DNA from: Maratus speciosus
Taxonomy: Eukaryota; Arthropoda; Arachnida; Araneae; Salticidae
Direction: 5' to 3'
DNA length: 64,000 nt
Assembly: GCA_963932465.1 (NCBI GenBank)
Contig: OZ010792.1
Coordinates: 510,183,100-510,247,099, forward strand
Shown: positions 26,801-41,800 of the stretch, in pieces
Layout: each line of letters begins with the position of its first letter
How positions within the stretch are numbered: position 1 is the first letter of the stretch
The notes under the pieces: generated by a model
Seen by the model: only the letters and a program-made list of their open reading frames with translations
Told to the model about the DNA's origin: nothing
Databases searched by the model: none
Position numbers and translations under genes: made by a program

Positions 26801-29800
26801 TCTTGTAATTATGTATAAGGCACTTTATTTTATACATACAGCTCTATATTATAGGTTTGTGGTATCCATTTTTATTGTCATTTCACAATATTGCGGTTTT
26901 TGATGATGGTCGGTAATGTTTAATTAATGATTATATATATCTATATATATATATATACATAGGTGAAAAGTTCACGAAGAATCAATGTCTATCGCGTTTT
27001 TCAGTAATATTTTAAGCATTTATTAAGCTTCAGGAGTAGGTACACTTTTCAAACTGATCAAATAGAGAAACACAATGTTTTGTCACGTAGGATCATTTGC
27101 ATTTTGCAAAAGTTTCTTCAAAATAACAGTAGACATCAAGTTACAAGTTTTTGAAATCTGAATTTTGCTATAAAATAATTGAAAGTACTTATTTATAAAT
27201 AAAAACAAATGTAATTAAGACATAAGAAACAATTTACTGAAATGCTTACGAAATTTCCCCCAAAATAACAGTAGGCATCAAGTTACAAATTCCTAAAATC
27301 TGAATGTGGCCATAAAATAAGTAACTATATTTTGCTATAAATAAAACCAAATTTAAACGTACAGAAAAATTTGCTGGGGTGTTTATGATATAAAAATAAA
27401 CTTTAACAAAATGATTAATTTGCACGAAATTTTTGCAATAAGTTTATTAGCTAATTGTCATTAGCTGTTGATTAAATTGGAAATACTTTTCAGGAAAGGT
27501 TCTCTAAAAGTAAAATACTCTAATTCTAAGACATTTTTTAACCTCATAGAGATAGCTTAATATAATCCCATAAGGCTAAACCGCGCAAGTTTTGTGCTTC
27601 ATTCATGTGTTACCATAGAATTGAAATTTAGACGCCGTAATTTAAGTTACGCGTGTTAGAAATACTAATACAAATGCATAAAGTTGTATTGCACAATAAA
27701 GAAATGCTAAAAAAATATACACAGAAACTAAACTATTTAAATATACATTTTCTCTGCGCTTTGCTCCCTTTTTAAAGAAGGTCCTTTTCCAAAATTACCT
27801 CCCTTCTTCCCATTTATACTCAGCATAAGTTTTTACATAAAAAAAGTTATTATTCACACAGAAAGAAACTAAAATTATAAGATAGGATACTAATTGTATG
27901 TACTTACATCTTGTACGATATCTGTAATTCTAGAATGTAGTTGAATGGCAGTCTGTAGTCGCAGTCGCCATTCTTCACGCTCTTTGAGCAGGATTTCACG
28001 TTCTTTCTTCATGCGGTCATACATACCACGCAACTTAGCGTGAGACTCCCTGATCTCCAAAAGACTACTGTGCAACTGTCAATATAAATAAAATTGCTTA
28101 TTATCATCTATAGTTTTAAACCCATTTTTCAAAAATGCAAAAAGTTTTGATATTTTACTTCTGTCTCAACTTCCAGACCTGCTATCGATTCTAATGGATG
28201 TGGTAAATAATATATAATTACAAGTTAATTGCAAGTATTTCTACTTGTCTGAATTGTTATGCATTGTAAAGAGACATTGATTATTTATATTCCTAGTAGC
28301 GAAGAATTAGAAACAAGACAAGTGAAACAAGAGACTGCCGTAGCTATAACTTAAATAAGCTATGCATAACTGTGAAGTGCTGCATCAGTATACTAATACA
28401 TTTAGGAAAATAAAATTAATAACTTGTATTCATCTTGAATTTTTAGATAATGGTATGAAGTAATAAGAGCAATTTTACGATTTCAATCAAGATTCTTATC
28501 AAAAGTCATATCCACATACATACTACATTGTGGAATACATTCCTAAAAATATTAAACCTTCCCCTGCAATCTTTGCCACAAATCATCGTATAAAAGGGAC
28601 AGGTACCAATCGATTAGAAATAAAGTCTAATAAAGAATGCAATTATAGAAATTCGACGTACAAAACAAATTTACAGCTAAGATAAGCCCTCCATGAGCAT
28701 TGTGTATAAGCAAGATGGGCCCAAATTATTTCTAAGTCTATCCTTGGCTCAGGCAACTTCAAAGAGAGATACTCCATCATTACTTTGACACTATTCGGCC
28801 ATTATAGCATAAAAGAAAGCAAGCAAGGTAAAGCCCTTGAGGAATGACTGGAGTACCGACCACAAAACACTTGACAGGCAGATATGCACAAGGCGCAGCC
28901 GAGGAAAAAGCGCGGGAAATATGAAGTTACCAATTGAAAACTCTCTTGGAAGAGACGCCTGCCTATTTATTGATACCTGAGAGGATGAAAGATACCTTCA
29001 TACAGAAGTTAAAATAACCGTTTTTAGTTGCTAAAACATAGAGAACATGTGGCAATTATTATCAACACCCTTTGGCGGTAAAGGGAATAGCACTGGCACA
29101 AAACTTGTGTAAAAGTAAAACGTTCTTAGTCTGTTCACAGTTTCCGGCAATCATGTGGTTAAAGATGTAGTTGACGCACCCCTTCGAACTCCTGATTTAT
29201 ATACCCATGAATCTGATCAACTGTCGAACCAACGACTCCAACTGGGTGTCTAAAAGGAAGCAAGAGAAAAATAAATAAATAAGTAAATTTAGACGACGAT
29301 AGAATCACCTCTTTAAGAATTGCTCATAGAGTAAGGTTTGGAGTAGCATCCAACTTAGTCCAATCAGGACTGACAGTTTAAGTTTCATTCTGAACCTAGG
29401 AAAGAAAGGGTAAATTTTCAGAGAAATCTAACTAACTTCTTATAAGATAGAGATTATATTTATTTTAGCTACTTCGTCTCTTCAGACATTAAAAGCAGAG
29501 CTTCACCACGACTGGATCGAGAAACAGCTCCTTTAACAAATTGAATGAGTTTAGAAGTTAACCCTTGATCGTTTGACAAATCACTCATGCTCGTATTCAC
29601 TATCTAACTCAACCTAGAAAACTTCGGTCGAACTCTGAAATGAAATTTACGATAAACCTGAATGGACCTGAACAAGGCGAAGTACAGTCAGATTAATGAT
29701 GATACCATTTGAATGTTCGACCGGGGTTTTCTAGGTTGTGGTAGATGATGAATATGAGTATAAGTCGCGTTTATCTTAGAGAAACCTGGTTCCAGCATCA

Positions 29801-32800
29801 ATACATACATTTTCTACTGTAGGTCTACAACCACTAGCCACCTACTTAGATTGAGATAATAAATGTTAGAGGAACGGTAAATTATTTGTACGATACGAGA
29901 TTGATCTCAACAGGGCTCTTATCTGAATAAGTCTTAGCCAGTCTGAAGAATTGGAAACCTTAGAAACTGCTTATTCCCTTTAATGCTGATCACTATTCAG
30001 GGCTCGAAATGTACCGGAGCAAACCGGAACGATATTCCATTTCGAGAAATTTTGACAAATATTGTTCCGGTTCGTGGAATTATGGTAATATCGCCCCGGT
30101 TCGTGCAATTATTAAAAAATATTGTTATAGTTCCTGAAAAACATTATTACTTCCGTTCAGGTTAAGGTTCATCCGAAAAAATGGATAGAACGTGCTCTTG
30201 ATGCACATAACATCACTGTGATAAGCCACCACCCATACGGACGACTGTAAAGAAACTGCGATAATTCCTACTTCAAGTGAACAAATCACGAAGCAGATGA
30301 CTATTAAATTTCAGTGACTAAATAAATATGACAGGCCACACATCCGAGTTTTTTAATTTTAATATTTTAATATAACTAACAAGGAAGGTCTCCATACTGG
30401 GCATACTCAGAATTTTTTAAAAAAATACCAATTAAACTACTTATGTATGTAATAAAGGATCAGTCAAATTTAGCGGCGGAATTACAGTAGAAAGTCTGTA
30501 AAAAATAAAATACTTTCGAGTATTTGGCGCGAAAAGACGAAAGCGTCACGCGATTTGGCGATCAGTACTTTTCCTCGCCAAAAGCAAACGATTTTAATGC
30601 ATCTGAAAATTGTTAATTGATTTTTAGAATGCGTGTGAAAAGTATTTATTGAATTTAAACATAAACACTGAGAGAGTTTAATAAATACATTTTTTCGTAT
30701 TGCATATTTATGTTGCTTGTTACTTAATTTTATTACTTTAAAAACAATTTCATCTATAAAAAATACTTTCATATATTTAAGCGTATTCCAAAATAAAGGC
30801 AAGATTCATTTAGCAGTTATTTATTTCAAACCAAGGAATTCGTCGTTTCCATAGCAACAAAATTGAACCGACAGCGCTCAATTGGACTTAATTTTGAGAT
30901 ATTGAAACAATTTTAATTTTGTTTTAATTCATAAAATTTGATATTTAACTTTCATTATAAATACATATATGACAAAACTATAACTAAATCAAACTAAAAC
31001 TGGCAAAACTACAGTTATTTAAGTTATATTTATTTAAACAAGTTCAATATGAAATATTTTTATCTTAAAGAGTATTCAACATGAAAAAGTATTTTTCGAA
31101 ATTTCATTTCATCGCCAACCGATGATAAATTGCCAAATAAACGAAAATTTCATTATTTTTTTACGAACGTTCTATCGGGGTTCCGCCAAAATTTATTTTA
31201 TAAACATATATATCCACATGAAATGAACACTCTGTAATTTTTTCAGATTTTTCTGAATATGCCCGTATGGAGACCTTCCTTGTGAGACGCAAGCAGGCTG
31301 GATTTAGACCTTACCGGAGGCACCATCTACAACTTTGTTTATTATTTAGAATTTTGAATGCACTTCTTAAATTGTTTTTGTATGGTTAGAAATAAATTTG
31401 TCTATACTTTCAAAACAAAAAATCAATCACAATATTTTGAAATAACGTTCCGATTTCTGGATTTTTCCATTTCGAGCCTTGACTTTATTACAATTGGAGC
31501 TGTAACTGCACTTACACAAAATTATTTTAATCTAGAATCTATTAATAGTCTTCTTTTTGTTAATAAATTTCTTAGTTAATTCTAAATGCTGATCTGTCCT
31601 TTTTGAGAAGTTACCTGATCAATTTAAGAGGTTAAATCATTACACTATACTTAAATTTCGATTAGGGAGCACATATTTATTGAAATTATAACAAACTTGA
31701 ACATTTCCCTTGCAGACATCTAATTTTCACACATCAGGTTTTGATTTTTCGTCAAATTATACCATCGGATTCGAAACGAAAAGTCATTCCGCCAAGTAAT
31801 TTAGAAATTATGTAAGTTTAACGTTCGGAATTTGTAATACTAAATTAATTTTTGATCGTTGAAAAACGGGTATTTTTTAAGCATAACTCAAAAACTGCTA
31901 AAAGGAATGAGATTTAATTTTGGATTCGTGTATTTTAAAAATGTATGTGTACTTCTAAAAATTGATTTCTGGTAAAAAATTTCATAGATTCATATTTTTT
32001 TTTTCGAAAAAATGTATATTTTGAAAATAATTTTCGAAAAAAATATGAATTATATTCATATTCAGCTATAAACTTTTAAACATAAATCTATATTTAAAAG
32101 CTTCAAATATGCGAATCCAGGGCTACAACCCATTCCTGAAGCAGCGTTTGAGTTAAGCTTAAAACAAAAAATACCCACATTGCAATTTGTCTTACAATGT
32201 TTGGAAAAGAATTCTGAGTTCGAACTTTTAAGCCAGCAACGCCTAAACTACTTGACTGAATGACTTCCCGTTTGGTTTCCTAAGATAAAATTTACCGAAG
32301 AGTCCAAATATGATGCCTATATATGTTATATGTTATGTCTATGATGTTAATATTGAAAATTTTAAAGTTTGTTACAATTTCCACATGTAAACAACCCCTT
32401 ACAAAATTTAACAAGTCGGAAATTGTACGTTAAAAGTGGCAAATGAGGTGCTTTCGTACTACTGCTAGTTTTATAAATATTCAGATCTTGTTGCAATTAC
32501 TATCATGGGATATCATTGAATTAATTACGTATGATAGGATTTAATAGAATGAATAAATCATTTATTAATATCTTTTTAAGTTCTTATTCAATTTTCATAA
32601 CCTTTAAAAACGCTTTTCCATAGAAATAGCAAAAGGAAAAAAAGTTACATATTCTTGAAAAATATTTGATTTCATCGTGGGCTGTAACTTTATCATTTCA
32701 AATGCTATCACTGCATAGAAATTTAAACATGGTATGAAAAGAAATAAAAACACTGATAAAATAAAGAATTTTTAGTTGTGATAGAGGAAATTTTGTTGAA

Positions 32801-35800
32801 ATGAATTTATTCTACAATTCTAATTGAAAGCTCTGAAATAATTGCAAACATACTTCACTCATCTTTCTCCTGCTTTCTTGTCTTTCTTTCTCCATGGAGT
32901 TTCTCATGTCCAATAGCTGTTTGCGCATGGCTTGTTTCTCTTTCTCCCGATCCAGCTCTACTTGCTCATTTCGGTTTTTCAGCTCTTCTACCATCTTTTG
33001 AGTATCACCCAGCAAACGCTGGAACTCTGCTCTTTCTTTCTCCCAAGTGAGTTCTAGACGAGTCTTAGCGATGTTGCGTGTCTGGCCTCTTGTGGACTCT
33101 AAGATCTTCTGTTCTTCAAGCTGCAACGAGTTGCTGAAGTTAATATTGTAAGAGACAATGTAAGATTTATATGGACATAAAACTAAACTAAACCTGTGCC
33201 TGTACGATCCATGAAGGATCTAAGCCTAGAGTGCCCAATCCTGTTTACTTGACCATGGTCCCTGAGGTGATACACAGCATATGTCCCATCAAGATGGTCA
33301 GCCTAACGCGAGACCCGCAGTGGTAAGTTCCCAAGCAAGCTTGATACTCATTTTATCGACCCCAATAAAGGATGAAAGGTTGTGGGAACCTTGCCCAGCC
33401 GGAAGTCGAACTCGTGACCTGTAGCGTGGCAGACAGGCGTACTGACCACTACGCTACTGGGCTTCCTTATATGGATATAAGGAAAGGCTATTGTAGTGTG
33501 ATCGTTTCTCCAAGACAATTCAAAGTCGAACATATAGGGTTATTCAATGTGATGTACAGTATTTTAAAATAGTATGATAAACTCATATTGAAACATACAC
33601 TTACCTGAACGGGTTTAAAATGAAGGAAAACTGAAACGCTTTTTTAGATTCCGTTTGGCTGGTAGCGCTAGAGAGGTTGTGGTGACGCTATTATCGCTAT
33701 AACCTAAAATGGAATGTCAGCAAGAAAAGGCGTTTTGCGTCCTGCGGTATGCGGAAACGGAATCTATAACTTTCGTCCAACGTGCATTTTGTACACGTCT
33801 TGAAAAAGATAGTCCTACTGACAAAAGCGTTCGTAAGTGGTATCACCAATTAGAAGAAACAGCCTGTTACATCAACCATGTAACTTTTATTTGTGTCTTT
33901 GCAACCATTCCACCATGTGCCTTTTCTTGTGGGGCTTTGTGCAAGCCAATGTACATGTGGCACCACTATCACGTAACTTTGGTGATTTGAAAACTCGCAT
34001 GCCGGGCCGAAACTAGCCTTTTTTGCACCCGGGGCAGGCAAACATGGATTTTGGCGTCCCCCCTACTTCTCTGCAAAGTAAATTTACAAAAAAGAATTTT
34101 ACTAAGTTTCTAATACTCGACTTATTTTAAAATTTAAAATATATAATACTGAACTACGTAATCTACAATGGCGAATACAACGGGGAGGTCACAGGGGTCA
34201 TGACCCCCCCCCCCCTCTGAACACCAACAAAAATATTCTAAAGATCATTTTAAAAATGAAATATACAGTAGAGCCCCGATTATCCGAGTTCTGCTTAACC
34301 GAGTTTCCGCTTTAACCGAGTTATTTTCTTCTGACGGACTGATGGCTTCAATTATTATGAAACAGCGATTATACATGAACTTAGGTGAAGATGAAAGAGC
34401 AGCCGTAAAAAGTTAAAACTCTGATTTTCTGGTCAGAATAGAAAAAAAAATGGCCATAATTTTTTTTTTTTTTTTTTTTTTTAGTACTAAGCTGCTTTTT
34501 CATCTTCACCTAACACTGCATATATAATGGCTGTTTCATAATAATGGAAGCCATCAGTCCATCAGAAGAAAATGATTCATTCCAAAGGTACAATCCTTCA
34601 TTTGACGCCTCTTCGTTCTGGCGCCCGGGCACATGCCCCCTCTGCCCCGCCCCCTTTGTTTCGGCCCTGCGCATATGTAATGCCCTGAACTTATAGTCCG
34701 GGATCCGGTGATATCAAAAGCCCAGTGATTGCGGATTTGAATTTTTTTTCATGTAAATCGATAGTAAAAAGTCATAGTAACAAAATGAGCCAGGCATGAC
34801 TAGGTTTGACAAGCCGAGAATATGTTTAATTAAATTAATTATTATTAATAGGCTATAATGTTTTACCAGTATCGCGGATATTTATCACCCTGCGAGCATT
34901 TTATAGAAATTTTTGTGCTCTTTCAGAAAAACTTTCTATAGCAAACGTTATTACAACACAGCCGGAATTCGGGAAGCAAGCAACCGCGCATCCCTCAAAC
35001 GTCCCCATACGCCTTTGCCGGTACTTGAGCAGGGTCAGACGCGAAATAAAACCGCCACCGGTAAAAATTCAAAGCAAAATAACAGTGAAATTTTATTACC
35101 GGCCACTTCCTTAAAATAGGTATGACAGATTTTCCGGCTGAATAAAGTTCGTCATACCAAGTTTTTCAGAAAGAGCACAAAATGTTCAATGAAATGCTCT
35201 AAGAGTGATCAATATCCGCGATGACGGTAAAGAATTATAGCTTATTAATAATAAATAATTGAATTAAACATATTTTCGGCTTGTCAAACCTAGTCATACC
35301 TAGCTCATTTTGTTCGTATACTTTTTACTATCGATTTACATAAAAAAAATTAAATTCCGAGATCACAGGTTTTTTTTATGTCACCAGTTCCCTACCTTTT
35401 AACCCTTTATCTACTGCATTATGATCTACTGCAATTTTTTTCATGTAAATATTTTTTCAGTTGCTACAATGAAAATTAAAGGATAAACATAAAAAAAAAT
35501 AATCACCCATTAAAAATTTAACTCCTTAGAGGTAATTAATTAAAGTGGTACTTTAAAGTATCGTCAGTACACTATGACTAAAATATCCTAACAGAAAACC
35601 CACAAGGTATTTCAAATGGCCCCAGAATTGTGGTAAAATATTTTCGATTTAATAAAAGAAATAAATTGTTTGGCAAATCCTGGTGTCAATCATTTATTTC
35701 AACACTTTAGCATTGAAAAGGCTTTGCCCCTGAAAGTGTTAAAAAACTTTTTTTTTTAAGGTTTCGATCTTCTTAGCAGTTCTTTAGTTATGCGACGTCT

Positions 35801-38800
35801 ATATTCTAGGGACAACATGTTCTCTCGCATCTCCACATATGCAATATATAAATTTACATATGCCATTTCTAGCATAGCAAAAAAGAGCCGGTGCCACAAC
35901 TTTTTTGATTTTCTATAAAAAATAATAATGAAACAGAAAAGCAATATTAGGAAAATTATTACTACACTATATTTTAGTAATTACATTTTAAAGCAGATGA
36001 AAACGATGGATAACTACAGAGACGAAAAGTAAACAAGAAGTTGTTCTTCAACACCCAGTGTACTGACGGTACTTATAAGTACCACCGAGTAATTCAACTG
36101 TTAAATCAAATACATACACCGTTCACCTAAAATAGCTAGTGAAATTGTATTCTAAGATCATAATGAACACATAAAAAAATCCAACCCTTATCTTATATCC
36201 TTTACTGTGTTTGCAGCAATAAAAAGATCAGCATGACAATCTGTACAAAATGTCGGCAAAAAACACATCGAATGTTTCCAAGATAGCCTCCTTCCTTGCT
36301 AAACTAACAAACCTAGAACTACTGTTGCCATGTATCCGGATAAAGTGATGTTAAAAGAGTGTTTTTGCAAAGTACGATTAGAATATTAGTAATTTTCACT
36401 ATGGGATGAAAGTTTAAAGTGAGTGGAACTTACAAGCACCGTCAGTAGATAAAGAGTTAATAACACCAAACATGCTTAACCCTTTCAGGGGCGCCATTTG
36501 CAGTCTGCAAACGCTTAATTTTGCTGCCCAAACTACCAAATGGCACCAGTAATTTTTTAGTACAATTTCGATCTCATAATATACGTGAAGAAAAGCTTTT
36601 GATTGCTTTCAAATAAATTTGTTCGTAAATTATGGTGCGAATTAATTATTTGAACATTTTTGGAGTAGAAATGCTTTGCCTCTGAAAGGGTTAAAGGATT
36701 CTGGTACGAACTAGACTATCGTCTAGACTGGAGGATGTCACATTCTTGGAGGATGTCTTCATTTTAAACTCATTCTGGTAAATGCATGTTTCAAAATAAG
36801 TTTATAATAATGTTTTAAAATATCGTACATTATTTTTGAATAATCTCGTAGCTTGAAAACAAGGTAAATGTACTCACTAAAAGTAAGTAAATGTACTCAC
36901 TATAATTGATTGCTCAATCCATCTACTGAGAGTACAAAAAAACCTCAAAGGGCAAATTCAATACATTGCTTTGAAATTTAGCTTGAAAAAAGTCAAAGTC
37001 CGAAAGCAAGATAGACTCAGAAAAATTAATTCAAAATGGGTAAAAGCCAGTGGTCATACTATGGGTGTTATGTAGAATGCCTTATTCTGAGAGTAGTTCC
37101 ATATGCTCAAGGGGCTCCACCAGTGGCCGAGAGTTTCCGTTCTCGAAACTAATAGACGGGAGGGGCTGGGTTTTAACCCAATCGTTCCCGTCGGCCTAAT
37201 CGTTCGGAGTTTTCGTGGTTTTCTTTAACCATGGATTTCCATGCGTAAATACGGGTTAGGTTCCCTTAGAAAGACCCCCCCCCCCACTTAGGGCACTCCT
37301 CCCCTGGGCCTATGTCCTTCGAGTAGATAATCGGCCGTCAAAAATCAACTCAAACCATATGCTTAAGGCGCATGCTCAAATTTAAAATTTTGTCGAAAGT
37401 ATGGCAATCCACATATTGAATTTAACGCATAATTTTTTTTTCTCTGATAGACGAATTGATGCACAATAAGAGGAACTCAACTGAAAAATATCTAAAATCA
37501 AAACGTATTCTTCAAGAGAAAAAAATGTGTTTTCTCAATTTAGATTAGGCTTTATATACACCCATGTATGCATTTTTAGACCATTTATAGAGCATAGATA
37601 CAGTTTAAAAAACACTTTCCTGGGAAAGTTTGTAGTAAAGTCTGTAAAAAAACTACAATAGGGTAAGACGGTGCAAGGGTGCGCGGCGTACAAGAGTATG
37701 CAGAGCGATTATCTAATCCCAAAACAGAGTTTTGCATTTAGTTGCAAACGATGCAATTCGTCATTACATCGTTTACAACTGCAGCTAAAATGACTAGTCA
37801 TTACATCGTTTACAAGTGTAGCTAAATGCAAAACGCTGTTTTGGGATTAGATAATCACTCTGCGTACTCTTGCACCACCTTACCTTACTAATTTAAAAAG
37901 GTTTTAAGATAGGCTTATAGACAATAACGAAGGTTTGAAAAATCCAATTTATATTCATTAAAGTAATTAATTTTATTTTATAATGAAAGTTTAGAAAATA
38001 TACACTTTACCTATTAAAAAGTTTACTAATCAGTCGAACACATTTGTTAGATAAACTGCTACCGCATCGCATTGTTATTTCATTATCAAACAAGAGCTCT
38101 TCACGAAAAATCCGCAGCATCGCAAAATTTTTTGGACTCATTCTCACCTGGTTGATTTTGGATTTCAGCTCCGCGATTTCAATCTCGAAGGCGTTTTTGT
38201 CCGTTTCTATCTGTAGCTTGAAGTTTCTGTTCTCCAACTGAGAATCTTCTAATTGTTCTCTTATGTCCTCCACCTGGTTACGCAGTTCATTCACTTTTCT
38301 TCTTGCAGCGTCTACCTGTTGGACGAGATTGAACATTATTATCTGTTTAAAATGAAAAGAAATATTCTGTTTGTTCAGATTTGAGGATATTTCTAATGTC
38401 AAATGCTATTTTAGGTAGGTTAACAATGCAAGAAAAACTTCAGAATAACTTGTTTTTCCAGGATATTCACTATAGGATCATTCCATACAAAATGAGCAAA
38501 TCAGCTGTGGAAGACATATAACAGAGATTTTAATGAAAATCATTACATAAGTAGATTATATCTATTTGTGAGTGAATGTAAAAAAAATAAATTGCAGGAT
38601 TGTTTATTTAAGCATTAAAATTTACATTAAAAGTGGATGCAAAATCGAGGTTTTGTCTACATGCTTAAAGTATCAATTTTGATTATTAGCCTTAGGAATT
38701 GAAAGACTATATTAAAAATTATTTATTGTTAGTAATGAATAATAAGTAACAGATTAGCGTAAGTTAGTAATTGTATTTTTATTCCGTAATGAGAAAAAAA

Positions 38801-41800
38801 AGTATTTTTGAAAATTTTTCAGGGAAAAATTCAATATTTCTATTGCTCATTTAAAAATGAAGGACAGCTTTAACAAGTTCAAAACTACTTGACGTTATAG
38901 CTAAAAGTATATATTTTAAATATCGAAACTTTCATTCTTGCCTTTTTATTCCTTAATGCGAAAAAAATAGAAAAAAATGTTGAGGGTAAAATGTAATATT
39001 TCTATCACTTCTTTGAAAGTGAATGGAAGCTTTTTAAAAATTTAAAAATGTTTGATATTATAGATAAAAGTATATATTTTAAATATAGAAACTTGTATTC
39101 TTGCTTTCAATTTATTTTTACCTCAGAAATATTTTTAATTAAAGTAGCAAAAAATGATTAGGTTAGACAAAAAATTACATATTAATCCTAAATCCAGATA
39201 CCAAAAATAGATGGCAGCACTCATTTTTTTCACCTTGAAATCGTGCAATATTTTAAGAAACGAGCGCGAATTCAAAGAGGAAAAGCTCATGGAATGTAAC
39301 AGACATTACCTTTTTGAACCCATTTTTGCTATGTTAGGAATCAAAAGGCAATCTTGAATTTTTTTGAGCATATAATGGACTTATTGATCTTTATGTCTGT
39401 GCAATATTATTAATGTCGGACCTTTCCTTTATTTATATTTTTGCTCATGCATAAGAGAAAAATTATGATTTTGTGATTTTTTTTTTAAGTTTCTAAATTT
39501 TTTTAAAGATGAAGGAAATAAATGACAACTTTCAAAACTTGGGAAATTTGATCTTCATATGTAATACTACATCAAGCATCAATTTCACAGATGTTTTTGA
39601 ATTCCTTTGATTTTTATAACGTTTCTAATTTTCTCAAAATTCACAAATTTTCAATTTTTACAATCAATTAAAGATTAATCATGGTGTTATCATATTATTA
39701 TTACTCAATAAATAGCAGATAATTTTTCAGACGTTACAATATTATAAAAAACATTCATTTCTGTTAAATAGTTTTGAAATACAGAACTTCAAACTTGCAA
39801 CTTTACACGATTGCACACATGTCATTCTTTATCACAAGTTCCTTAAATGTCCAAAACTGCTAAAATAATTTATTTTTTGTGAAGATATTTTGCAGTGCTC
39901 TACTTTAATATGAATTGAACCCGTGTATCAAATTTTATTAAAATCGGTTACTATGTGGCCACGACTTTTTTTAAATTTTTGCTCATTTTACGTGGAATGA
40001 TCCTATAAAGTTGACACTTCCAACATATGTAATATCCACAAATCTCATACATTTTATTAATACTAAATTGTAAAAGTTAGTTAACTGTTTCTTTTCATAT
40101 ACTTTTATTAAACTTCGTCTTTTGGCTGAATGTCTGGGTAAAATCTTGCAATCGATTTTGGATTCGCTCCGTAAAGCCAATTTTTCTCAAATAATGCACA
40201 AAAGGTCTTTGTCGATGAGACAATGATATATAAATTTTCATTGATTAGTACGGTTAATTAATTCGGCTATTTGACCACACTAATCGAAAAACACAACGCA
40301 TGCAAAAAATTGCAATAGATTCCCAGCCAACTTTCTTAAAAATCCAAAATACGTAAATAGACAATGCAATAATATATTACAATACAGTTTTTGATGTATT
40401 ATTATTAGGAATTAGATATTACAGCTTAATTTGAAACTTAAAAAAAAATTATTATTTCCAGGAACTTCCATTAATATAAACATATGAGCTAATTTTAAAT
40501 AAGTAACAATCCAGAAACGTTGAAAAGTCAGTTTTAATTTTAATTTTGCATTGCTACAATTCTTTAGGTTATTTATGCTAGCTTACTTACCATCAGGTTA
40601 ATTTTTAAATGTTTACACAATTTAATTTAAAACTTACTGTAATACGAGGGCTGTTCAATAAAGAATGATCATAATTTTTTATTGGCATATTTTATTGGAC
40701 ACAAATTTACTTTAATGTTCCATTGTTAGCTTAATGTGTAACGGATACGTGGTAATTTGTTTGCTCTTTTATTTCCAGTAGTACGCCAGTGACAGCCATA
40801 AAAGTTCAAATACTTTCAGTATCGCAGTATCAGTGATTGAACTAAAACACAATTTTTCTCTTATAAATTAGTTTTTTCTGAATAATTTTGTTCATTAAAT
40901 CATCATTAATTTTATAACTTCGCGAAAAAATCCTGAAAATAGCATTAAAAATGACTAAAACTTCAAAAATTGCAGGATAAAAAAATTTTTCTATATTGGA
41001 CTAAAATAGGATTCATTTTGCGAACGTTAAATCGTTGCGCAAACCCGAAAAAGCCACAAAAATTTCTGTACGAATTCCGAATAAACTTTATTGAAACAAG
41101 GATAAAATTTGTTGAATTGGACTGAAAGTTTACAACCGGATTTATTTTTAATAATGTAGAAAAATCGTCGCGAAACGATAAAAAAGAAAAAAAAAATGTT
41201 AAATCGCATAAGAATCGCTAAAAATTCAGAAATCGCAGATGACAAAATTTAGTACAGTAGACTAAAACAATGGAACAGAAATTCTTTTCGGAATACAGAA
41301 CGATTTGCGTGGAACGTGAAAAAACAAAAGAATTGATAACACGAACTCGCACAAATTTATTCCCTCAAACAACGATAAACAGCCAAATATGGCGATCCCA
41401 TAACGCCAACGCGAGTAAAAAAGCTATTGTAGTATAGTACCCATTGACTAGTTAGACGTGCCTCAACTTTATATCTAGTGGGCTTACCTCTTCTCTATTC
41501 CTGGCTCTTTCTCTCTTCAAAGATCCAGTTCTGATTTCTTCAGCATTTCTTTCAGCCGAGGATAGCTGTGATTTCAGGCTGTCCCTCTCAGCGACGAGGC
41601 TAGCGATTTGCGCTTGCATGCTGGCCATTTCAGAAGACATCATGTTCATTCTTCCATCGTAATCTCGCCTGGCGGTCTCGAGTTCTTTGGTGAGTTCCGC
41701 TTCTCCTACGTCCGATCGAGTCCATATTATGGAACGTTTTTCAGATTCCATTGCTTTCGTGACTTCTTCCACCTGAGAAAAATAGAATTGCTCTTTTGAA

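Noticed and set aside
30482..30802. 106-residue minus-strand frame
   Set aside because: It lies wholly inside a fold-back transposon, is AT-driven in composition and has no motif.
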